Shown here one piece after another: positions 7,955-18,290 of a DNA stretch of 64,000 nucleotides. The translations under genes were made by a program, and so were the position numbers. The stretch's first letter is position 1; each line of letters opens with the position of its first letter. Source of the DNA: Alteribacter lacisalsi. Its GTDB lineage: Bacteria; Bacillota; Bacilli; Bacillales; Salisediminibacteriaceae. The notes beneath the pieces are model-generated. The model searched no databases and had not been told where the DNA came from. It saw only the letters and a list, made by a program, of their open reading frames with translations. Location of the stretch: NCBI RefSeq assembly GCF_003226345.1, contig NZ_PDOF01000001.1, forward strand, positions 310,001-374,000, written 5' to 3'.

Positions 7955-9681
7955 TGTCAAAAACATTAACCGGAATCGGCGCTTCTTCCGGTATTGCCAT
8001 TGCCAAAGCTTTTCTTCTTGAAACACCTGATCTTTCTGTCGAAAAATCAGAACCAGAAGACCAGGCAGCAGAGGAGAAAAAGTTCAACGACGCACTGGCT
8101 TCCGCCAAGGGAGAGCTGGAAAAAATTAAAGAGAAGACGCTCAACGACCTCGGAGAAGAGCATGCAGAAATCTTTTCCGCCCACCTGCTGGTTCTTAGTG
8201 ACCCTGAGTTCGTGGATGCGATCCGGGGAAAAATTAAAAACGAAAACGTGAACGCAGGCTATGCAGTCAAGGAAATTTCCGATATGTTTGTGTCCATGTT
8301 TGAAAATATGGATAACGAATACATGCAGGAACGGGCTGCGGATATCCGCGACGTTTCAAAGCGCGTTCTTGCACATGTGCTTGGAAAAAAACTTGTGTCA
8401 CTCGCTGAAATTGATGAGGAAGTAGTCGTCATTGCTGATGACCTGACCCCATCTGATACCGCTCAGCTCAACGGTGAATTCGTAAAAGGGTTTGCTACTG
8501 ATATCGGCGGTCGGACGTCCCATTCCGCTATTATGGCCCGTTCTATGGAAATTCCTGCAGTTGTGGGTACAAAGGAAGTTACTGCATCAGCAGATTTCGA
8601 TATGATGATGATCGTGGACGGAATTGAGGGCACGGTCATCGTGGATCCTACTGAGAGTGAAGTGGCGGAGTACCGGAAAAAGCAGGAAGAGTTCGCCAGT
8701 AAACAGAAGGAATGGGCGAAACTCGTCAATGACCCTACTGAATCAAAAGACGGTCATCACGTGGAGCTTGCAGCGAATATCGGAACTCCGAACGATATGG
8801 AAGGCGTCATCAGCAACGGTGCAGAAGGGGTCGGGCTCTACCGGACCGAGTTCCTCTATATGGGCCGTGATGAGCTGCCTACTGAGGAGGAGCAGTTTGA
8901 AGCTTACAAAAAAGTCGTTTCCGATATGGACGGGAAGCCGGTCGTCATCCGTACTCTCGATATCGGCGGTGACAAGGAGCTTCCTTACCTTGATCTACCA
9001 AAAGAAATGAACCCGTTTCTGGGCTTCAGGGCTGTGCGGCTCTGTCTTGAAAAAGATGATATGTTCCGTACACAGCTACGGGCGCTCCTGCGTGCCAGTG
9101 CATTCGGCAACCTGAAAATCATGTTCCCGATGATTGCCACGCTTGAAGAGTTCCGCCAGGCAAAAGCAATGCTTACAGAAGAAAAAGACAAGCTTAAAGC
9201 GGATGGAACCGACGTTAGTGACGACATCGAAGTCGGCATTATGGTTGAAATTCCATCGACTGCGGTTATGGCCGATACATTCGCTAAAGAAGTGGACTTC
9301 TTCAGCATTGGAACGAATGATTTAATTCAATATACAATGGCAGCCGACCGTATGAACGAACAGGTTTCCTACCTGTATCAGCCTTACAACCCTGCCATTC
9401 TGCGTCTCATCAAGATGGTTATTGACGCTGCACACAAGGAAGGCAAGTGGGCCGGCATGTGCGGGGAAATGGCCGGCGATGAAGTGGCGATTCCGCTCCT
9501 TCTCGGTCTTGGACTGGACGAATTCAGTATGAGCGCTACATCTGTGCTTCCTGCAAGAAGCCAGATCGCCAACCTGAATAAAAAGGAAGCAGAAGAAGCG
9601 GCTCAAAAAGCCCTCAATATGCAAACTTCGGACGATGTAAAAGCTTTTGTAGAAGAAACATTTCCGTCTGAAATGATTTAA
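7954..9681 (+). CDS. ptsI: PTS enzyme I (phosphoenolpyruvate-protein phosphotransferase)
   Basis: First enzyme of the PTS: transfers phosphate from phosphoenolpyruvate to HPr. The active histidine is His190 in [12 protein letters not shown]. The C-terminal PEP-binding barrel shows [12 protein letters not shown] and the dimer-end motif near MCGEMAGD. The length, 575 residues, is normal. It starts on the last base of ptsH and ends before a clear terminator, closing the ptsGHI operon. Confidence 0.97.
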   Translation: MSKTLTGIGASSGIAIAKAFLLETPDLSVEKSEPEDQAAEEKKFNDALASAKGELEKIKEKTLNDLGEEHAEIFSAHLLVLSDPEFVDAIRGKIKNENVNAGYAVKEISDMFVSMFENMDNEYMQERAADIRDVSKRVLAHVLGKKLVSLAEIDEEVVVIADDLTPSDTAQLNGEFVKGFATDIGGRTSHSAIMARSMEIPAVVGTKEVTASADFDMMMIVDGIEGTVIVDPTESEVAEYRKKQEEFASKQKEWAKLVNDPTESKDGHHVELAANIGTPNDMEGVISNGAEGVGLYRTEFLYMGRDELPTEEEQFEAYKKVVSDMDGKPVVIRTLDIGGDKELPYLDLPKEMNPFLGFRAVRLCLEKDDMFRTQLRALLRASAFGNLKIMFPMIATLEEFRQAKAMLTEEKDKLKADGTDVSDDIEVGIMVEIPSTAVMADTFAKEVDFFSIGTNDLIQYTMAADRMNEQVSYLYQPYNPAILRLIKMVIDAAHKEGKWAGMCGEMAGDEVAIPLLLGLGLDEFSMSATSVLPARSQIANLNKKEAEEAAQKALNMQTSDDVKAFVEETFPSEMI

Positions 9682-9689
9682 TTTGAAGT

Positions 9690-9730
9690 GAAACCCTCTG
9701 CTGTCAAACCAGTGGAGGGTTTCCTTTTTA
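9690..9730 (+). terminator. Terminator of ptsGHI
   Basis: GAAACCCTC pairs with GAGGGTTTC (9715-9723), followed by CTTTTTA. Confidence 0.8.
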
Positions 9731-9939
9731 ATTAGTTGATTCATAAAACTTTATTAGTGAAATATAAGGAAACACTTGAAAAGATACCTGAAAACAAGGA
9801 AAATGGAAGTATTCAAATACTTTGTTTCCCGAAAGGAAGCAAAGGAACAGAAAAATTTTAATCCGCTACATAATTCAGCTCCTCAGTCATCATCAGCCGT
9901 ATATCAGTCTTATGCCGGAAGCTGAAAATACTGAAATGA

Positions 9940-9956
9940 ATGACCGTTATGGTCAT
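9940..9956. promoter_or_regulatory. Palindrome just upstream of ysmB
   Basis: ATGACC, five bases, GGTCAT, ending immediately before the AGGAGGG ribosome site. It could be a MarR-type autoregulatory site or a translation-masking hairpin. Function is inferred from position only. Confidence 0.3.
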
Positions 9957-9971
9957 CAGGAGGGTAACCTT

Positions 9972-10439
9972 ATGCCAGAACAGACAGTAAAGACACAGCA
10001 GGTCGCGGATATTGAAAAATCACTTCGGATGATTGCAGATATCGTCAAACAAAAAGGGAGAGAAATCCTTAACGAGTTTCCGATCACACCTCCTCAGTTT
10101 GTTGCGCTTCAGTGGCTTCATGAATATGGTGATATGACAATTGGAGAACTCTCATCCAAAATGTATCTCGCGTGCAGCACAACGACAGACCTGATCGACC
10201 GCATGGAAAAAAATGAGCTCGTTGAACGTGTTAAGGATACAAATGACCGCCGTGTGGTGCGAATTCACCTTCTCGACAAAGGTGCCGAGATTATTAAAGA
10301 GGTTATTACACGCCGTCAGGCCTATCTGCAGGGCATTCTCGGAGATTTTTCGCCGGAGGATGTAGATTTTCTGGACCGGAGCCTGAGCTATCTTTTTGAT
10401 GAAATGAAAAAAGATGCTAAAACGTGGAAATCATTCTAG
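9972..10439 (+). CDS. ysmB: MarR-family transcriptional regulator YsmB
   Basis: Winged-helix regulator of the MarR family. The core is TPPQFVALQWLHEYGDMTIGEL, the recognition region CSTTTDLIDRMEKNELVERV and the wing DTNDRRVVRIHLLDKG. The open frame runs upstream to 9822, but the ATG at 9972 follows CAGGAGGGT at good spacing and gives 155 residues, near the family length. The regulator lies upstream of racE, as in B. subtilis. Its ligand and targets are unknown; a short palindrome at its ribosome site may be an autoregulatory operator. Confidence 0.85.
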   Translation: MPEQTVKTQQVADIEKSLRMIADIVKQKGREILNEFPITPPQFVALQWLHEYGDMTIGELSSKMYLACSTTTDLIDRMEKNELVERVKDTNDRRVVRIHLLDKGAEIIKEVITRRQAYLQGILGDFSPEDVDFLDRSLSYLFDEMKKDAKTWKSF

Positions 10440-10472
10440 AGCAGTCATAAGATCAGAAAGGAACAACCTAAA

Positions 10473-11291
10473 GTGAATAAACCAATCGGTGTTATCGATT
10501 CCGGCGTCGGCGGACTGACAGTCGTATCTGAACTGATCCGCCAGCTGCCGAAAGAAGAAATTATTTATATCGGCGATACCGCCCGCTGTCCATACGGCCC
10601 GAGGCCTGTAGAAGAAGTTAGGAAATATACGTGGCAGATGATTGACTATCTGCAGCGTGAAGATATAAAAATGCTGGTAATTGCCTGTAACACAGCAACA
10701 GCTGTCGTTCTTGAAGAAGCCAAAGAGAGACTTTCCATACCTGTGGTCGGTGTGATCAATCCAGGAGCCATTGCTGCCCTGAAAGCGACAGAAAACGATC
10801 ATGTAGGGATTATCGGTACTATAGGAACTATTTTAAGTGGTGCCTACGAAAAAGCCATCCACAGCATTAATGATGAAATTACAGTCGAAAGTCTGCCTTG
10901 CCCCCGGTTTGTCCCTATGGTGGAAAAAGGAATCTTTAATGGACCGGAAGCAGCGAGGGTCGTGGCTGAGACACTGGAGCCGATCGTGGAAACGGGGATT
11001 GACAGCCTGATTCTCGGTTGCACGCATTATCCACTCCTGGAAGAGGTCATTCAGGATTATGTAGGTGAGGGCATTCAGGTCATCTGCTCAGGTGATGAAA
11101 CGGCCCGTGAAGTAAGCGGACTCATGTTCCATAAAGGGTGGCTATATACCGGTTCACGCAAGCCTTCTCATCGTTTTCTCACCACAGGGGCCGCTGAATC
11201 ATTTCGGGATATTGCCTCCGAATGGCTGACGCTGCCAGTTGCCAGTGTCGAAGAAATCAGCCTAGTCCGAAGCGGGCAGGAGAAAATATAA
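10473..11291 (+). CDS. racE: Glutamate racemase
   Basis: Makes D-glutamate for peptidoglycan in the cytoplasm. Motifs are [11 protein letters not shown] with Asp9, VIACNTATA with catalytic Cys72, and GCTHYPLL with the second catalytic cysteine. The start is a GTG after AAAGGAAC; the length is 272 residues. It lies 33 bases after ysmB, probably cotranscribed. The family name murI would also apply; racE follows the B. subtilis locus. Confidence 0.95.
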   Translation: MNKPIGVIDSGVGGLTVVSELIRQLPKEEIIYIGDTARCPYGPRPVEEVRKYTWQMIDYLQREDIKMLVIACNTATAVVLEEAKERLSIPVVGVINPGAIAALKATENDHVGIIGTIGTILSGAYEKAIHSINDEITVESLPCPRFVPMVEKGIFNGPEAARVVAETLEPIVETGIDSLILGCTHYPLLEEVIQDYVGEGIQVICSGDETAREVSGLMFHKGWLYTGSRKPSHRFLTTGAAESFRDIASEWLTLPVASVEEISLVRSGQEKI

Positions 11292-11511
11292 GCCAGCTCA
11301 CCTATGAGCCCCATAAAAAAACAGAACACAAGTAACGCACCACGCAGCTGGACGCTGGGTGGTTTTCTGTTGTCCAGCGGCAGGTAAAACTTTCTCAAAA
11401 TACAAAGATCATTACACAAAGTCTGCTCAGGGCTGCCCGTAAAACAAGTTGGTCTAAAACTGTACCGGGCTCGTATATATGGTAGTACAAACTGCCTGAG
11501 GAGGGGAAAGT

Positions 11512-12762
11512 ATGCTTCGTCGTATAAAAAAACCTTGGTGGGTACTGCTTGCGGCAACTGCAGTACTGGCGGCCTGCGGAGCTGAGGAAGAAGCGCAGGA
11601 AACACTCGAACAAATAGATCCGCCGCAATTTGTTGATGAACAGGATGATCTTGGTCTGGATGATTCACCGGCCGGCGGTATGGCAGAAGAAGTGAATGAT
11701 GAAGAAATGGATATGGAAAACGGCATGGAAGAAGCAATGGAAGAAGATGACATGCAAATGGAAGAAAAAGGCGGCGTCATGGATGACGGCGAGATGAATG
11801 ATGAAATGAATGAAGAAATGAATGAAGAAATGCACGAAGACATGGATGAAGACATGGAGATGGAAGAAAAAGGCGGCAGTGCGATGGAAGAAACGGCTAT
11901 GAGGGAGCTTTACCTGATGGATCGTAATGGCATGGTCACACCGCAGACCTTTGCCCTTCCAAGCTCGGATGATGAACTGGCTCAGTCCATTTCCTACCTG
12001 ATCAAAGGCGGCCCGGTTACGGAAATGCTGCCGAACGGTTTTCAGGCGGTTCTTCCTCCGGATACCCAGGTGATCGCTGCTGAAGTAACGGATGACGGAG
12101 CAGCTGTTGTGGATTTCTCATCTGAGTTTACAGATTACCGTGCTGAAGACGAACTCCGTATTCTGCAGTCCGTTACCTGGACGGCCACTCAATTTGACGG
12201 AGTCGAGCGTGTCCATCTCCGTGTGAACGGAGAAGAGCTGAAAGTGATGCCTCAGAACGGAACCCCCGTATCTGAAGGATACAGCAGAAGTCACGGGATC
12301 AATCTCGAGGCTACAGCAATCAGTGATATATCAAACACCAAGCCGGTGACAGTGTACTTCCTGTCCCAGCCTGAAGACGAAACGTATTACGTTCCTGTTA
12401 CCCGCCGCGTACCTGCCAATGCCGACGTCCACACAGCTGTCGTTGATGAACTGCTGAAAGGGCCAGGGTTTGCAACGACCCTACTCACAGATTTCAGAAC
12501 GGAAACGGCCCTGGTGGACGAACCGCGATTAAGCAATGGAACAGTGGAACTTAACTTTAACGAAGGCATTCTTTCCCAGATGGAAGGAACAGCGGTATCC
12601 GAGCATGTGGTGAATATGATCGTACTTTCACTTACAGAGCAGGAAGAAGTGGAGCAGGTATCCATCTCTGTCAACGATGATGATCAGCTCATGGTCAGCT
12701 CCGGCGCTGCGCTTACTGAGCCTGTATCACGGCCTGGAAGTGTGAATACAGAGAAATACTAA
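11512..12762 (+). CDS. gerM: Spore germination lipoprotein GerM
   Basis: Two-domain GerMN protein needed for sporulation and germination in B. subtilis. The N-terminus is a lipoprotein signal ending LAAC with Cys22, so it should be anchored outside the membrane. Residues about 57-127 form a low-complexity linker rich in Met, Glu and Asp (about 16 Met, including EMNDEMNEEMNEEM). Two GerMN repeats follow, about 135-270 and 280-405. The 416 residues are longer than I remember for B. subtilis GerM, mainly because of that linker. GAGGGGAAAG precedes the ATG. A weak sigma-E-like pair (GGTCTAAAA, CGTATATAT at 11472) lies upstream but is not convincing. Confidence 0.88.
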   Translation: MLRRIKKPWWVLLAATAVLAACGAEEEAQETLEQIDPPQFVDEQDDLGLDDSPAGGMAEEVNDEEMDMENGMEEAMEEDDMQMEEKGGVMDDGEMNDEMNEEMNEEMHEDMDEDMEMEEKGGSAMEETAMRELYLMDRNGMVTPQTFALPSSDDELAQSISYLIKGGPVTEMLPNGFQAVLPPDTQVIAAEVTDDGAAVVDFSSEFTDYRAEDELRILQSVTWTATQFDGVERVHLRVNGEELKVMPQNGTPVSEGYSRSHGINLEATAISDISNTKPVTVYFLSQPEDETYYVPVTRRVPANADVHTAVVDELLKGPGFATTLLTDFRTETALVDEPRLSNGTVELNFNEGILSQMEGTAVSEHVVNMIVLSLTEQEEVEQVSISVNDDDQLMVSSGAALTEPVSRPGSVNTEKY

Positions 12763-12801
12763 ACTGCAGTTTGAATTCACCAACATAAACCATTATGATG
12801 A

Positions 12802-12828
12802 AAGAGGTGGCTGAAGCTGCCTCTTTTT
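12802..12828 (+). terminator. Terminator of gerM
   Basis: AAGAGGTGGC and GCTGCCTCTT pair with two G-U pairs around TGAA, followed by TTT. Confidence 0.6.
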
Positions 12829-12882
12829 CAATGGATTTATTTTTAAAACGTACATAATGAAATACCATACAGGAGTGATATC

Positions 12883-13641
12883 ATGCGAGTGGACGGAAGA
12901 CAATCTGACGAATTAAGACCCGTAATCATTGAAGCAGACTACATTAAACACCCCGAAGGATCAGTACTAATCAGTTTCGGTGATACAAAAGTCATTTGCT
13001 CAGCGAGTATTGAAGAGAGAGTGCCGCCTTTTATGCGGGGCCAGGGGAAGGGCTGGGTCACAGCGGAATATGCCATGCTTCCAAGAGCGACTGAATCCCG
13101 GAACATCCGTGAATCATCAAAGGGGAAATTGTCCGGACGTACGATGGAAATCCAGCGGCTGATCGGGCGGGCCCTCCGTTCGGTGGTAGACCTTGATGCC
13201 ATCGGCGAGCGGACGGTCTGGGTCGACTGCGATGTGATTCAGGCTGACGGAGGTACGCGGACAGCCGCTGTTACAGGTGCATTCGCGGCTATGTGTCTTG
13301 CTTTTCAGAAGGCGGCAGCGGATAAAACAATGAAAAAATTCCCTGTTACCGACTACCTTGCGGCTGTTTCGGTTGGCGTGGATGAAGAGCATGGTGCGAT
13401 CCTTGACTTAAACTACGCAGAGGATTCAAAAGCCGAGGTGGACATGAACCTGATCATGACCGGAAGCGGCGAGTTCGTTGAAATTCAGGGAACCGGTGAA
13501 GAAGCGACATTTTCCCGGAGTCAGTTAAACAGCCTCTTGGATTTGGGTGAAAAAGGAATTTCTGAGCTTTTTGCCATTCAGAAAGAAGCGATCGGAGAAG
13601 CAGCGTCTTATCTTGAAAGTGAAGGGGAAAAGGAATCATGA
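12883..13641 (+). CDS. rph: Ribonuclease PH
   Basis: Phosphate-dependent 3' exonuclease that trims tRNA precursors. [13 protein letters not shown] at the start, [11 protein letters not shown] and [19 protein letters not shown] are typical RNase PH segments; 252 residues is normal. CAGGAGTG precedes the ATG. The stop overlaps the next start (ATGA), so it is coupled to the NTP pyrophosphatase gene, an arrangement shared with B. subtilis. Confidence 0.95.
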   Translation: MRVDGRQSDELRPVIIEADYIKHPEGSVLISFGDTKVICSASIEERVPPFMRGQGKGWVTAEYAMLPRATESRNIRESSKGKLSGRTMEIQRLIGRALRSVVDLDAIGERTVWVDCDVIQADGGTRTAAVTGAFAAMCLAFQKAAADKTMKKFPVTDYLAAVSVGVDEEHGAILDLNYAEDSKAEVDMNLIMTGSGEFVEIQGTGEEATFSRSQLNSLLDLGEKGISELFAIQKEAIGEAASYLESEGEKES

Positions 13642-14240
13642 CAATCTCCGAAGTGCTGATTGCTACAAAGAATCCGGGTAAGGTAAAAGAATTTGAAGCT
13701 TTTTTTGCCGAGAAAGACATTAAAGTGCGCTCCCTTCTTGACCTTGAAGAGCCGGAGGACGTAATCGAGGACGGCGAGACATTTGAAGACAATGCAGTGA
13801 AGAAAGCCGAAGCAATCGGAAAAGCAGCAGGGCTTCCTGTTATTGCTGATGATTCCGGGCTGGAGGTTGACGCGCTGAATGGAGCGCCCGGCGTTTATTC
13901 TGCCCGTTATGCGGGGAAGGAAAAAAATGACGAGGCAAATAATCTGAAGCTGCTGAGAGAAATGGAAGGTGTGCCCCCGGAAAAGCGGACTGCCCGCTTC
14001 GTATGTGCACTCGCTGTTTATCTGCCTGGAAACCGGTCGTTTGTTCTTAGAGGCACATGTGAAGGTTTGATTGCAGAAGAACGAAAAGGAGAGCATGGCT
14101 TCGGATACGATCCGTTGTTTTATGTGCCATCGTCAGAAAAAATGATGGCAGAGCTGACGAGTGAGGAAAAAAACACCCTCAGTCACCGGGCAAAGGCGCT
14201 GCAGCTTCTTGAAGAAAAGTGGGACTTATTTACTGAATAG
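13638..14240 (+). CDS. ysnA: XTP/dITP diphosphatase (RdgB/HAM1 family)
   Basis: House-cleaning pyrophosphatase that removes non-canonical purine nucleotides. [15 protein letters not shown] at the N-terminus, [21 protein letters not shown] in the middle and [12 protein letters not shown] near the C-terminus are the family signatures. The 200 residues are typical. It overlaps rph by four bases. The general symbol rdgB also applies. Confidence 0.93.
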   Translation: MTISEVLIATKNPGKVKEFEAFFAEKDIKVRSLLDLEEPEDVIEDGETFEDNAVKKAEAIGKAAGLPVIADDSGLEVDALNGAPGVYSARYAGKEKNDEANNLKLLREMEGVPPEKRTARFVCALAVYLPGNRSFVLRGTCEGLIAEERKGEHGFGYDPLFYVPSSEKMMAELTSEEKNTLSHRAKALQLLEEKWDLFTE

Positions 14241-14336
14241 GCTGTTTTAAAGCTCAATGTTGACTTATATCCAGTTGATTGAAGCAAATGCGCAATACAC
14301 CACTGCGGAAAGAGAGCGTCTGAGCGTAAAACAACT
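14240..14336 (+). repeat. Degenerate copy of the dispersed MITE-like repeat
   Basis: It begins GGCTGTTTTAA right after ysnA and ends with GCGGAAAGAGAGCGTCTG and AGCGTAAAACAAC, matching the two ends of the full copies. The middle is deleted. Confidence 0.45.
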
Positions 14337-14381
14337 ATAGTCTTTAACAGAGTCACGCATTGAAAAAGGAGGAATGACCGG

Positions 14382-14900
14382 ATGAGAGCGTTAATTATCA
14401 GCGACAGTCACGGATGGCGGGAAGAATTAAAAACCGTAGTAAACCGTCACAGGGACGAAGCAGACCTTATTATTCACTGCGGGGATTCAGAACTTGATGG
14501 TACTGCACCTGAACTTGATGGTGTTCAGACGGTCAAGGGAAACTGCGACTTTGGCGGGGACTTTCCTGAAGAACGTGTCGACGAAGCCCAGGGAGTCCGC
14601 TTCTTTACAGGCCACGGCCATCTGCTGAACGTGAAGATGAGCTCTCTGCAGCTGAAATACAAAGGACAGGAACATGGTGCGGATGTAGTCTGTTACGGAC
14701 ATTCCCATGTTCCGGAAACGTTTGAGGAAGAAGGCTTGATTTTTATTAATCCTGGAAGCATTCGTCTCCCGAGGGGATCCGTGGATTTCGGAACCTACGC
14801 CCTTTTGGACGTATCAGATGAGAGTGTGCAGGTGTCTTTCAGATCATTTGAAGGAGAACCTGTCGAAGAATTGAGCAGAACTTTTTCGCGGATCAGGTAA
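14382..14900 (+). CDS. ysnB: Metallophosphoesterase, YfcE/MJ0936 family
   Basis: Predicted calcineurin-like phosphodiesterase. The metal-ligand series is intact: ISDSHG (D9, H11), HCGDSE, KGNCD, TGHGH and YGHSH. The length is 172 residues, and AAGGAGGAATG lies before the ATG. In B. subtilis ysnB also follows rph-ysnA. The cellular substrate is not evident from the sequence. Confidence 0.9.
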   Translation: MRALIISDSHGWREELKTVVNRHRDEADLIIHCGDSELDGTAPELDGVQTVKGNCDFGGDFPEERVDEAQGVRFFTGHGHLLNVKMSSLQLKYKGQEHGADVVCYGHSHVPETFEEEGLIFINPGSIRLPRGSVDFGTYALLDVSDESVQVSFRSFEGEPVEELSRTFSRIR

Positions 14901-14909
14901 AAAATTCTG

Positions 14910-14938
14910 TTGACTTTTATACTGGGATCAGCTATATT
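14910..14938 (+). promoter_or_regulatory. Sigma-A promoter of the tRNA pair
   Basis: TTGACT, 17 bases, TATATT, ending 35 bases before the tRNA-Gly. A strong consensus promoter, as expected for stable RNA. Confidence 0.8.
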
Positions 14939-14973
14939 AATATTTGTCGCACAAACAATAGACTATAGCTGAT

Positions 14974-15047
14974 GCGGGTGTAGTTTAGTGGTAAAACCTC
15001 AGCCTTCCAAGCTGATGATGTGAGTTCGATTCTCATCACCCGCTCCA
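14974..15047 (+). tRNA. tRNA-Gly (anticodon TCC)
   Basis: GCGGGTG acceptor pairs with CACCCGC. The D arm is GTTT-AGTGGT-AAAC, the anticodon loop is CTTCCAA and the T loop is TTCGATT. CCA is encoded at 15045-15047. Confidence 0.95.
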
Positions 15048-15049
15048 TT

Positions 15050-15126
<77 letters not shown>

Positions 15127-15155
15127 TTATAGTGCACACAACATCATTTACATAC

Positions 15156-15192
15156 AAAACCCCCGGGATACTTAACAGTTCCCGGGGGTTTT
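15156..15192. terminator. Bidirectional terminator between the tRNAs and the minus-strand gene
   Basis: AAAACCCCCGGGA pairs perfectly with TCCCGGGGGTTTT over an 11-base loop. The A and T runs on both sides allow it to serve both convergent units. Confidence 0.85.
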
Positions 15193-15203
15193 GATTTATG
15201 CCA

Positions 15204-15629
15204 TTATGAAGGCTTCTGCTCGGGGGCTGAGAGACTTTCCCTGGATTCTTTTGATCCGGTTGTGAGCCGGCTGATCACCTTCAGGGACTGTTCCGGATTT
15301 GAAGACGATACACTTGCCACCTTCCAGCCGCTGTTCTTTAAGTAGAATTTCAAAAGCACCCTATTGACAGGGTTCACTGATCCTGTAAGCAGGGCGATCC
15401 GGTAAGGTTCAAGTGCCAGCGGGATGATAACTGAGCCTGACTGGATTCTGCTGCTTACATAGTATCCATTAGCAGTGAGCATGTTGTAAATGGCCTGGTC
15501 CTCTTCTGAATCAATCTGCTGAAGATCTTTTCTGACAATAGTAAAACGGGGATGAGACTCCTTTTTCCCCCGAGTCGCGAGGTACAAAGTGATCACTGCG
15601 ACAACGAGCACTGTGAGAATTTCCGCCAA
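15204..15629 (-). CDS. Small membrane-anchored protein of unknown function
   Basis: I do not recognise this protein. It has one N-terminal membrane segment (about residues 1-17, then RGKK), so the rest should face the cytoplasm. A compact ~100-residue domain follows with alternating strands (YNMLTANGYYVSS, VIIPLALEPYRIALLTG) and a Ser/Glu-rich tail. I prefer the TTG start at 15629, eight bases after GGAAGGG; a GTG at 15638 touches that ribosome site. It is one of the few minus-strand genes and ends at the shared terminator with the tRNAs. Confidence 0.65.
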   Translation of the reverse strand: MAEILTVLVVAVITLYLATRGKKESHPRFTIVRKDLQQIDSEEDQAIYNMLTANGYYVSSRIQSGSVIIPLALEPYRIALLTGSVNPVNRVLLKFYLKNSGWKVASVSSSNPEQSLKVISRLTTGSKESRESLSAPEQKPS

Positions 15630-15781
15630 TGCGATCACCCTTCCAAAAATGTTTTCTTACTATTGATTATTTACGTAAAACCGGGACTGAAAACCTGATT
15701 TTTAATATTATTTGTTTTTCATAATTTAAATTGATAAACTGAAAGTTAATAACTTTGCTCTTGACAAAGGTGGAACGAATT

Positions 15782-16825
15782 ATGGGAAAACAGAAACAGG
15801 GACAGGGTGACAATGTCATCATGTTTCCAGGTCTTGTTGCCCGTCTGGTCGAGAAGGGGATGTCGGCTCTGAAAGAAAAGAAGCACTACGATGCGCTTCG
15901 GTACTTTCAGCAGTCTACAGAACTGGAACCGTCGCACCCCCAGGCGCGCTATGGACTCGTCATTACCAATATTGAATTAAACAGGCTCGATGAAGCAAAA
16001 AAACACTGTGAGTCGATGCTGAAGGAAGGAATCGGACAGTATTATGAAGTTCTCCAGGTTTACGTCTCCCTCCTTGTACAGCTCGGAGATTATGACGAAG
16101 TCGTCACGATCCTTGAAACGGTGATGGCTGAGGACAAGCTGCCGCCGGATATGGCCGAATCGTTCTACCAGCTGCTCGAATTTTCCCGCCAGATGACATC
16201 GGAAACAAGCAGTCCCGTTCCTGACGAGGAAGAGCCTGCCGACCAGTTCAGCACGCCTGAAGAGTGGATTGAAACGCTTGAGCGCGGAGACCCGAATCAA
16301 CAGCTTGGAGCCCTTAAAAAGCTGAGTCAGGTCAATACGGCCCGGGTTGTGGAGGCGTACCGGACATTTTTGAAGGATAAGCAGAACGATCCGGTTTTGA
16401 AAAGCTATGTTCTGCAGATGATGAAGGATATGAACATAACAGGCTCATTTGAGGTACATAAGTTCGGCGATACATATTCGATTCAGATCAGTGAACTGGA
16501 AGATGTTTTTCATGAACGTTTTGGAAATGAAGTAGCTCGGATTGTGGAAGACCGGCTTGGGCAGGAATCACCGGGTCTTGTGGAAATGGTCATGCAGGTT
16601 TGGTGGCATTATCTTTTTGCCATCTATCCTAAATCACCTGTACCACTTGATGCTTCCCTCTGGGCGGCAGCCCTTCATCACCTCGGTACAGAACTGCTGA
16701 TGGAAAGTGACGGGGAAATGTTGGAAGCCGAAGAGACAGCTGCCTTATACGGCGTTAAGGAAGATGAGCTGAGAGCAGCAGCGGCGCACATCCGTTCCAT
16801 TGAGACACATCTGTTTCAGTCATAA
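15782..16825 (+). CDS. ysoA: TPR-repeat protein YsoA
   Basis: The N-terminal third holds tetratricopeptide repeats (SALKEKKHYDALRYFQQS, TELEPSHPQARYGLVITNIE, LNRLDEAKKHCESML, LGDYDEVVTILETVM), a protein-binding scaffold. The rest is a mixed helical domain (WWHYLFAIYPKSPVPL) without a recognised active site. The ATG at 15782 has AAAGGTGG upstream and gives 347 residues. In B. subtilis ysoA occupies the same place before tig; its role there is not established to my knowledge. Confidence 0.82.
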   Translation: MGKQKQGQGDNVIMFPGLVARLVEKGMSALKEKKHYDALRYFQQSTELEPSHPQARYGLVITNIELNRLDEAKKHCESMLKEGIGQYYEVLQVYVSLLVQLGDYDEVVTILETVMAEDKLPPDMAESFYQLLEFSRQMTSETSSPVPDEEEPADQFSTPEEWIETLERGDPNQQLGALKKLSQVNTARVVEAYRTFLKDKQNDPVLKSYVLQMMKDMNITGSFEVHKFGDTYSIQISELEDVFHERFGNEVARIVEDRLGQESPGLVEMVMQVWWHYLFAIYPKSPVPLDASLWAAALHHLGTELLMESDGEMLEAEETAALYGVKEDELRAAAAHIRSIETHLFQS

Positions 16826-16857
16826 GATGATGGATACATAGCGATTTGCGATAATTA

Positions 16858-16885
16858 TTGAAAAGAAGTGCACCTATGTTATAAT
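16858..16885 (+). promoter_or_regulatory. Sigma-A promoter of tig
   Basis: TTGAAA, 16 bases, TATAAT, 53 bases before the tig ATG. Confidence 0.75.
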
Positions 16886-16938
16886 GAAATGGTTTGAAAA
16901 GGATAACAGACGTATTTTTATGTTGGAGGGAATAGATT

Positions 16939-18234
16939 ATGAGCGCAAATTTTGAAAAACTCGAAGGCAATTCCGGCGTTCTTACAGTTGAAGTTGACAA
17001 AGAACGCGTAAACACTGCTTTGGATGAAGCATTTAAAAAAGTAGTTAAGAAAGTAAACGTACCAGGATTCCGTAAAGGAAAAATTCCTCGTCCGATGTTC
17101 GAACAGCGTTTTGGTGTAGAATCACTTTACCAGGATGCCCTTGATATCCTTCTTCCTCAGGCTTATGGAGAAGCGGTTGAGGAAACAGGCATCGAGCCGG
17201 TTGACCGTCCTGAAATCGACATCGAAACAATGGAAAAAGGCGAAAACCTTGTTTTCAAGGCTACTGTAACAGTGAAGCCGGAAGTGAAACTCGGCGAGTA
17301 CAAAGGCCTCGAAGTAGAAGAGGAATCAACTGAAGTAACAGACGAAGACGTTGACAGCGAGATCAAACAGCTTCAGGAAAAGAACGCTGATCTTGTTGCC
17401 GTTGAAGACGGAGAAGTTCAGGAAGGCGACACTGTCGTTATGGACTTTGAAGGCTTTGTAGACGGGGAAGCGTTCGAAGGCGGAAAAGCTGAGAACTACT
17501 CTCTTGAAATTGGATCCGGTCAGTTTATCCCAGGATTTGAAGAGCAGCTTGTCGGCACGAAAACAGGAACTGACGCTGAAGTAAACGTAGAGTTCCCGGA
17601 AGACTATCATTCTGAAGAGCTTGCAGGCAAGCCGGCACTTTTCAAAGTAAAAGTACACGACATCAAGCGTAAAGAGCTTCCAGAGCTTGACGACGAGTTT
17701 GCAAAAGATGTGGACGAAGACGTTCAGACGCTTGACGAGCTTAAAAGCAAGCTGAAAGAAAACCTTCAGAAGAGCCGCGAGCAGGAAGCAGACATGAAAA
17801 AGCGTGATGCACTTGTGGAACAGGCTGCTGAAAACGCGGAAATCGACATTCCTAAAGCCATGGTGGAAACGGAAACGGACCGCATGCTTCAGGAGTTCGG
17901 CCAGCGCCTTCAGGGGCAGGGCATGACACTTGACATGTACTACCAGTTCTCCGGAACGGACGAAGAAGGTATGAAAGCTCAGTTTATGGACGATGCTGAA
18001 AAGCGTGTGCGTATGAACCTTACGCTTGAAGCCATTGCGGAAGCTGAAAACCTTGAAGCTTCTGAAGAAGACGTGGAAGCCGAGCTTGATAAAATGGCTG
18101 AAACGTACAAGCGTGAAAAAGACGAAATTCGCCAGATCCTTCAGATGCAGGGCGGTACGGAAACACTTAAAGGCGACCTGAAAGTCCGCAAAGCGATTGA
18201 CTTCCTTGCAGACGAAAGCAAGCCAAAAGCATAA
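16939..18234 (+). CDS. tig: Trigger factor
   Basis: Ribosome-bound chaperone and peptidyl-prolyl isomerase. The ribosome-docking signature [19 protein letters not shown] lies at about residues 39-57. The FKBP-type domain (about 150-245) shows [21 protein letters not shown]. The C-terminal arms are helical. The length is 431 residues; TTGGAGGG precedes the ATG. A single-gene unit with its own promoter and terminator, upstream of clpX as in most Firmicutes. Confidence 0.97.
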   Translation: MSANFEKLEGNSGVLTVEVDKERVNTALDEAFKKVVKKVNVPGFRKGKIPRPMFEQRFGVESLYQDALDILLPQAYGEAVEETGIEPVDRPEIDIETMEKGENLVFKATVTVKPEVKLGEYKGLEVEEESTEVTDEDVDSEIKQLQEKNADLVAVEDGEVQEGDTVVMDFEGFVDGEAFEGGKAENYSLEIGSGQFIPGFEEQLVGTKTGTDAEVNVEFPEDYHSEELAGKPALFKVKVHDIKRKELPELDDEFAKDVDEDVQTLDELKSKLKENLQKSREQEADMKKRDALVEQAAENAEIDIPKAMVETETDRMLQEFGQRLQGQGMTLDMYYQFSGTDEEGMKAQFMDDAEKRVRMNLTLEAIAEAENLEASEEDVEAELDKMAETYKREKDEIRQILQMQGGTETLKGDLKVRKAIDFLADESKPKA

Positions 18235-18258
18235 CAGAAGGACCGGTCATGATATACA

Positions 18259-18290
18259 AAGCAAGGTGCGTATGAAAGCGCACCTTGCTT
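18259..18290 (+). terminator. Terminator of tig
   Basis: AAGCAAGGTGCG pairs perfectly with CGCACCTTGCTT over an 8-base loop. Confidence 0.75.
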
